Origin: Trichobilharzia regenti
Lineage: Eukaryota > Platyhelminthes > Trematoda > Strigeidida > Schistosomatidae
Reading direction: 5' to 3'
DNA length: 64,000 nucleotides
NCBI GenBank assembly: GCA_944472135.2
Contig: OX235270.1
Location: 118,187,842 to 118,251,841 of the forward strand
Shown: positions 58,008 to 64,000 of the stretch, in pieces
Layout: the number at the start of each line of letters is the position of its first letter
Numbering within the stretch: the first letter of the stretch is position 1
The notes under the pieces: generated by a model
Databases searched by the model: none
What the model saw: only the letters and a program-made list of their open reading frames with translations
What the model was told of the DNA's origin: nothing
Made by a program: the position numbers and the translations under genes

Positions 58008-61000
58008 TTACCTTAGTTTTTAATGGTTCTCTGAAAAAACAAAACTAAAAGCAGAAGCGAGCTTGGATGTGATCTTTTTCTTTCCCTGTACTAACATACC
58101 AGTCAGCTACAAATAAACTCAAATTTTGACCACAGAAGTGTGCTTAGAAGCAAGTGTTCCAAGAAATCAGTGTGGAAATGTACAAGAAGATAGCATGAAG
58201 TAAACAGTCTTTAAAAGAATGTTGGCCAAATGGAAAGAAGATCTTGTTAATTGAAATTGTTTTCTTTTATATCAAATGTACGCAAAAGCCAAGCAATACG
58301 TGAGAGATTCACCATATGTTTACTTTACTACTCCCACAAATGTCTGGTGGCATGTGGATATCAACACCAAATTCTGTGTGCGTGTATACGTATGAAAATC
58401 TATCACATAAACAATACTGTTTAATTGTGTTTTTGTGTGACGTAATCCAGTAAACAACTTACTGTGTTATAAATCTATTTGTGTAGACAAATGTAAGCTG
58501 TTTTAATGAGAACCGACGTTGATGAAAAACACAATTTCTTAATTATATATATACAATTATGAAAGTAACCAATTACTTCCTCTCAATTTATTATGGGAAA
58601 ACAATTTTACCATGGTAATAATAAGCTTCGTGCCTTTTTAAGTTTTTGTAAACAGTTATTTTATTCATGGGAAGAGTATCTCAGACAGCTGTAGCTTAGC
58701 ATAGTCTAATAGGCAATGACTGAGGGAGAAATTGGATATCTGAATGGTGGCAGCATTCAAAACATTGGCTTCCGAATTACTAGTCCAGCTCTCAACAGGT
58801 TGGTTTGAGAGTGTCAGTTGCTCACCGGGGCAGCAAATAGGGTGATAAACGGACAGTTCTGTTTCATTCAACCACGTATATAACGGTTTGGCATTGCCAG
58901 TGATGACTGTACTGAAATGAGTCTCGTAGATCAGCAGGTAGAGCTCTTAACTGTTAATTTAAGGGTCACTGATTCGAAATCTGATTTTCATCTCAGCATA
59001 AATCATCACCTTTAGCAATAATCCTATTATTGAATAAGAATTAATCGGACATGAATTCAAACAAGAATCTAATAAAATATTAGTACACCTAAAATCGAGT
59101 GAAATACTGCTGGTAACACTTCGAAGAGTTTGTATTCCCACTTCCGTGTCCATTTTTCTGACGAAATGAATACTTCTAGATGTTCCTTTACAGGTGAAAT
59201 ATTATGAGTTGTTGAAAAATTAGTAGGGATAAAGTTGACGTCAAGATTTCCATAATTAAATACACATTTTAAAAATAGTGAAAATTTATATTCTAATACT
59301 GTTAATCGTTCATATGGGACTGAGCTTATTTTTCCCCCCAATGCTCAGACGTCTAGAAGTCAAGTTAGGTATCGTCTTTATATGCCTTTTGTGAACATGG
59401 ATTAAAGAAATTTAATGTATAAGAAATACCGATGTGGTTTAAATTATGAAGAGACTTAAGTCATGGAAGAATCTTTGATGGAGTTCAAAAATAACGCCTC
59501 GGGAGAATGAATGCATATATGACTGTGTAGCGATCAATCAGAATTAGCGTAGGCGATAATAAAGTCATAACGAATTAATCGAGTTTTAGATTAAAAATGA
59601 ATCCTGTTCAGAATTTACAGAAAAGGTATCATCCAGATAAGCGTCCTAAACCGAACCCGAAAACCCTTAACTATAAACAATAAACATCTGAACGAATACT
59701 GACTCTCCACTAAACAGCTGGGATTTATTTTTACAACATTTTAGTGATAGCCATCCTGTTTAATGTGCTCACGTATATTTAAACCTTTTTTTCACCAAGA
59801 ATATACTGTTCTTCACCTAAATTGACCTTTTTTGTTTCAATTAGTCTCTCCAAGGTCTTCAAGGAGGGTTGCAATTCATTTACTTCTTATCAAATTTGTC
59901 CGGTTAAATAAGTACTTCCAGAATGGTCGTGGAAGTATTCAACAGTAAATAGGTTATTGTTTTGTAAGTTTGGGACCTTTTTAAACATTATTTTATATAA
60001 AATTAGCAGTAAAATTATTCTAATATGCTCATTACAGTGTCCCACAGTCTTACATTTTTGTTCCCTTGATTTGTGATTAGCGTTCATTATGTGTGCAGTA
60101 AATAGAGCATTTATCTACGAGTTAGTTAATAATACTGTGCAGAGAATTAAGGAAAAGAAGAAATGCCAGAGAAGGAGAGTACTTTTATTTGCTTCGATGC
60201 AAAGCATTTTAGTGCAACTGTCTTGTTTACGTAGAAATTGGCCCATAGAAGTTGTAATAAATAATAGTAATAGCTAATGGTGTTAATGAGTTTCAGTTTT
60301 ACAGCAGAAACAATAAGAGGATTATGCTGTAGTGTGGTTTGACAAGAGCCTCTTATATTGGTAAATTAAACTTCTGCACTGAATCTAAACGATCCAGCAT
60401 ATTGATCACGAGAAATACTCACAATCCTGAGATCGATTTCAACTCACACTACCGATGTACTTTAAAGTAAACCTGAATTGCATGTCTATAAGTCAACTCT
60501 TCTCTACTTACCAACATTCTATTGTGAAATATTATCCCAGTGTTACTGTAACAGAATACTATTTAGTCAAAATGTAAAATTATACATTAAACTTCATATG
60601 TAAGGGGAAACTACTTCAAAAAATATTGAACTTTCAACAGAATCATGTCATTTTACTACAGTTAAGTACTTTCTAAATTTTCTGATACATTTGCAGGCAA
60701 GAGGACTGGTGTATTAAAGAAGGGCCAGCTTAGTAAAGCTGATTTAAACCATAAAGTAATAAGGTTGAAAAGATGTGTAACTGATTAGTGTGCTTCGTTA
60801 GATATCCACTGCTGTTATTGCTCTTATCTTTATGTCTCTGTTAGCCTTCAAAGTTCAGTACTTTATTAGCAACTTTTTGAAGTTAGTGCTAAGAAGAGGC
60901 TTTTTACAAATACACGGAAAACTTCGTCCCCAAAACCAACAGGCTAAAAGGATAAAAAAAAATGTCCCGGAAAAGAAATCCGCCTGAGCTACTAAGTCTT

Positions 61001-61077
61001 AATGATTATTATTATTTCGAAAGCTATTTACTAGAAAACTAGGAAGAACCAAAGCTGAGGAGCAACAAACGGTGTCA

Positions 61078-61080
<3 letters not shown>
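58008..61080. other. AT-rich DNA without recognised genes
   Basis: Only one tRNA-like repeat (58915-59000) stands out. Frames such as 59069-59341 and 60089-60277 have no motifs. Confidence 0.45.
58915..59000 (+). repeat. tRNA-like repeat (third SINE-like type)
   Basis: TCTCGTAGATCAGCAGGTAG AGC looks like a tRNA D arm, CTTAACTGTTAATTTAAG like an anticodon arm with GTT in an 8-base loop, and CACTGATTCGAAATC like a T arm. Pairing is imperfect and no acceptor stem closes, so it is not a functional tRNA. A similar layout recurs at 63370-63470. Confidence 0.4.

Positions 61081-61113
<33 letters not shown>
61081..61113. repeat. (TA)n microsatellite
   Basis: This is an uninterrupted TA tract of 33 bp, the longest in the window. 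Confidence 0.95.
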
Positions 61114-61117
<4 letters not shown>

Positions 61118-61664
61118 AATAACATGCAAAATGGTCAGCATAATTAGTATTACAGGGAAAAAACATAAAATATCCCAAAATATGTTGACAACTTACTGCA
61201 TGTTATGTAGGATGAATTATTATAAAGTCAGTAATATGAGGAATGAAGAGCAGAGTTTTCCTTTTTTTGGCAAATATACGAAAAAATACACAGTGTGTCC
61301 GATAGATAATCCTGAGAGAGAAAGTTTTGTCAATTTTAAAGCAGAGAAAGCGCTTTTTCTCTACGTTTTATTTTTACTTCCTTTATACGTGTTTATGTAC
61401 ATAATCCAATATGTTGTTGTTCTAGCTGCTGCTGTTACTGTACAATTTAAGTTTGAATAAAATGGGAAATATTATCTATCCGTTTTTATATATTTGTCCT
61501 AAATTGAAAAGCGCTAAACTATATTTATTATGCACAAAATTATTATTTGAAATGACGAAGAAGAAGCAGAAGAGAAGAGAAGAGAGTGGAGAGAGAGAAA
61601 AAAAGAGAACAGGAAGGAACTTTGGTCATGGCAGCACAAATTATGCATGTCCATAAGCTTATTC

Positions 61665-61737
61665 CTTCGTGTGTGTGTGTGTGTCTGTGTGTGTTCAGAT
61701 CGACGTGTGGGTGGCTGGGTGTGTGTGTGTGCATGTG
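61665..61737. repeat. GT-rich microsatellite
   Basis: GTGTGTGTG runs are interrupted by CT and GGGTGG. Confidence 0.9.
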
Positions 61738-62560
61738 TGCATGAATACAGAGGTAGTGATAATGGTTGTTGTAACAACAGTACTGGTATTAACAGGTAAT
61801 GGTGGTAGCTATTTTGACCGTCGTCAGTCATTAATGTAGGTGTATAGGTGTACACATACATATACGTGTATCATTTCATCATCATCGTATCTCTGCTACT
61901 GCGTTTTCTTTACAGAATTTGTTTACTATATCCTCTTTACTGTTTTTTCCTTGTATTTTCCCCTATGATAATGATTAATTGACTTTAGTAGAGATCACCT
62001 GTTATTATCATCATCATCACTATTAACACTATTATCATCCCCTTTCCCTCAAATAGTATCATTTCATTAGTTTGTTACACCTACGACTCTTCTTAGTAAT
62101 ATGATATGCTAAGAATATATTCATAGTATCATTACTAAAAATATTAGTGATGATGATGATGGTGGTGGTGATAATCTCCATTTCTCTCTTTCTTTTTTCG
62201 CCTCCCTTTCCTTCTTTAGATTAATTATTGGTAGTGTAAGTGTTTAATTACTTCACAACACAAAACAAAACAAAAAAAACTTTGTGCTGATTTTTTCTCT
62301 CTCTTCAACTTTCCTTTATGGTGTAAGTAATGCATTCTTCTGGAAAAAAGAAATGCAAACAAACCGGTGAACATACGCTCACTCACTCGGTCGCTTGATT
62401 AGAACGCACGCACGCACTCACGCACCCATACATATATACGTGCCTACAAATTAGTATTTGAAGACATTGGTGCATTCATTAACAGTTTTGAGGTTGCACT
62501 TTTGTTATTTTCAATCTAATTTGTAGTAATGTAAGATAAGGGTAATGAAGCAGAGATTAC

Positions 62561-62638
62561 CGATAGATAGATAGATAGATAGATGGATATATGCATAGAT
62601 AGAGAGATTACGAGATACAGAGAGAGAGAGAGAGAGAA
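62561..62638. repeat. (GATA)n and (GA)n tracts
   Basis: GATA repeats at 62561-62584 are followed 33 bp later by a pure GA tract at 62617-62638. Confidence 0.9.
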
Positions 62639-63367
62639 AGATAGCGGAAGCCAGATATCTTGATTAAGCACTCATGTGCAGAAGGACTTTGAATATAAAC
62701 CAATCTGTGGAAAGTTGCTACACCATATATATACACGCGTATGTATGTGCAAAGTATGGATAAATGCAAAATACCCAGAATATCCAATAAAAAGTTCATC
62801 AAACACATAACAGTGTTTAAGATAATCTTGAAACAAAACACAGGACGACAACAACAAACGAGGACAACGTCAACAATTACCTTTTAAGTTTATTTTTAAA
62901 GAAATTCATTCCATTTCAGGGCTTAAAAATTTGTAATTTAGTTTTGATATATTTACACAAAATGTCACTATATTTTCTAGATGAAGTAACGATTTGCATA
63001 TTAAATTAACTTTTGAAGGGTTAATTGTCATAAAAATAGGAAATAACAGCAATCAAAGTAACCGTCAAATGAAACATATCAGATAACTCTAAAATACACT
63101 GTGCTTAATATAAGACATCGATAGTTCGTTTATTCAAAGTATTAACTAGGCTGCCATACATTGATTGGTCACTAGGACGTAACCTTCTTTACTCTGCCTA
63201 AACCTTAGTACTGGGTGAATTCTTTGAGTCATCTGTATTTTCTAGATTTTACATACTACGTGGCTGATGAGTAGTGACCAGCATCAAACTGTGATTCAGA
63301 GATGCCTGATGATTACCTTAAATCATTTTTTTTACTACTGTAGAATGTGCTAAAAAGCGTCAATCAC

Positions 63368-63470
63368 GGCTTGAATAGCTCAGTGATATTTTTTTATATT
63401 TTTGATTACATCGTGAACTGAAGCACTGGGTGGAGAGTGTCGTTTGAATCCCAAGGGCTGGGTAACATCA
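63368..63470 (+). repeat. tRNA-like repeat, degraded
   Basis: GGCTTGAATAGCTCAGTGAT resembles an A-box region, and CGTTTGAATCCC 75 bp later a B box, with an AT-rich insertion between. It is weaker than the 58915 example. Confidence 0.3.
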
Positions 63471-64000
63471 GACATACAGAGCTTGTGAATACCAAAAAGC
63501 TTGGAAACTAGCTTCATAGGCTTTTGTCACTTCTCTGGAAGCTGCATAAATTGCGAATTGCCTTGAGTTCATCATGGTAGCAAGGTATATTGGCTACTGT
63601 TTTGCTAGCTAATATTCCCAAAAGGTATCTACAAGGAAAAGCGCAATCTAGACAAGATACTCGAATCTATGCATACACTGAACTGACATGCGAACATTTA
63701 CTCAGTTAAACTAATTAGTCTCTCTCTCTTATATTTAGCTGTAAAGTTTTTCGCTAGATTATTATTCCAATAACCACATATATTTTCCTTAGAGATTCAT
63801 AAATAAACATTATATAAATAGAGGGCAGTATAAGCAGGTCGTTTGTGTTTACGTTCAAAAGGTTAATATAAATGTTGTATCTAAGTTAATTCGTAATAAG
63901 ATTTAACAGTTAACTTTATCGATTGTTTTTTCAACTGAAAAAATACACCATTTCGGATTTGATTTGATAAGAATGTATATTTCTTTGTAATTCACTGACT

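Larger units (their letters stand above)
61114..64000. other. microsatellite-rich non-coding DNA
   Basis: It contains GA-rich 61556-61610, GT-rich 61665-61737, ATG/GAT-rich 62145-62170, (GATA)n 62561-62584, (GA)n 62617-62638 and a CGCA run near 62405. A 109-codon frame at 61131-61460 ends in a hydrophobic segment but has no recognised family. No splice structure is seen. Confidence 0.5.

Noticed and set aside
61131..61460. 109-codon plus-strand ORF with a hydrophobic end
   Set aside because: It is in a microsatellite-rich, AT-rich stretch with no motif or homology that I recognise.
1..64000. CRISPR arrays, operons, riboswitches, prophage or plasmid features
   Set aside because: No regularly spaced repeats, ribosome-binding sites or prokaryotic gene layout; intron structure and SINEs show a eukaryotic nuclear genome.

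Overview
The window looks like nuclear DNA of a parasitic flatworm, most likely a schistosome-type trematode. It is AT-rich and has intron-split genes, many decayed non-LTR and Penelope-like retroelements, tRNA-headed SINEs and hammerhead-ribozyme-like repeats resembling schistosome S-alpha (Sm-alpha). The assignment is inference from content; no species marker was identified. There is no sign of prokaryotic organisation, CRISPR or operons.

Left part (1-16.9 kb): seven exons on the minus strand (16898 down to 2576) splice with consistent phases into the first 243 residues of an FHOD-family formin (GTPase-binding domain plus start of the FH3/armadillo region). Intron 1 is only 38 bp, whereas later introns reach 4.7 kb and carry repeats. 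These include a long Penelope-derived hairpin (9.16-10.64 kb), a SINE (12.4 kb) and hammerhead-like cores (2.9, 5.2 and 5.4 kb). The FH1/FH2 part must lie beyond base 1.

Middle (19.7-29.3 kb): a CR1-like non-LTR element with a damaged ORF1 (PHD-like zinc cluster) and an ORF2 (endonuclease + reverse transcriptase) broken by frameshifts. Two more decayed CR1-like RT copies follow in the same orientation, with a 5'-only piece of an RTE-clade element inserted between copies 1 and 2.

33.0-36.6 kb: a large exon (608 codons, 33076-34899) and a probable small upstream exon (36526-36588) of a second minus-strand gene. It encodes a Ser/Tyr-rich, coiled-coil, probably cytoskeletal protein that I could not name.

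Right part (36.6-64 kb): no convincing host gene. It is a graveyard of Penelope-like GIY-YIG C-termini and their terminal repeats, two RTE 3' fragments, two SINE families with a shared tRNA head, a 5'-truncated tRNA-Glu pseudogene and microsatellites. Three features stand out. First, three Penelope loci repeat the design inverted 3' end / ORF C-terminus / 3' end. Second, hammerhead-like cores recur in those ends. Third, the tail of SINE family A matches the 3' end of the local RTE elements, which suggests that RTE mobilises that SINE.
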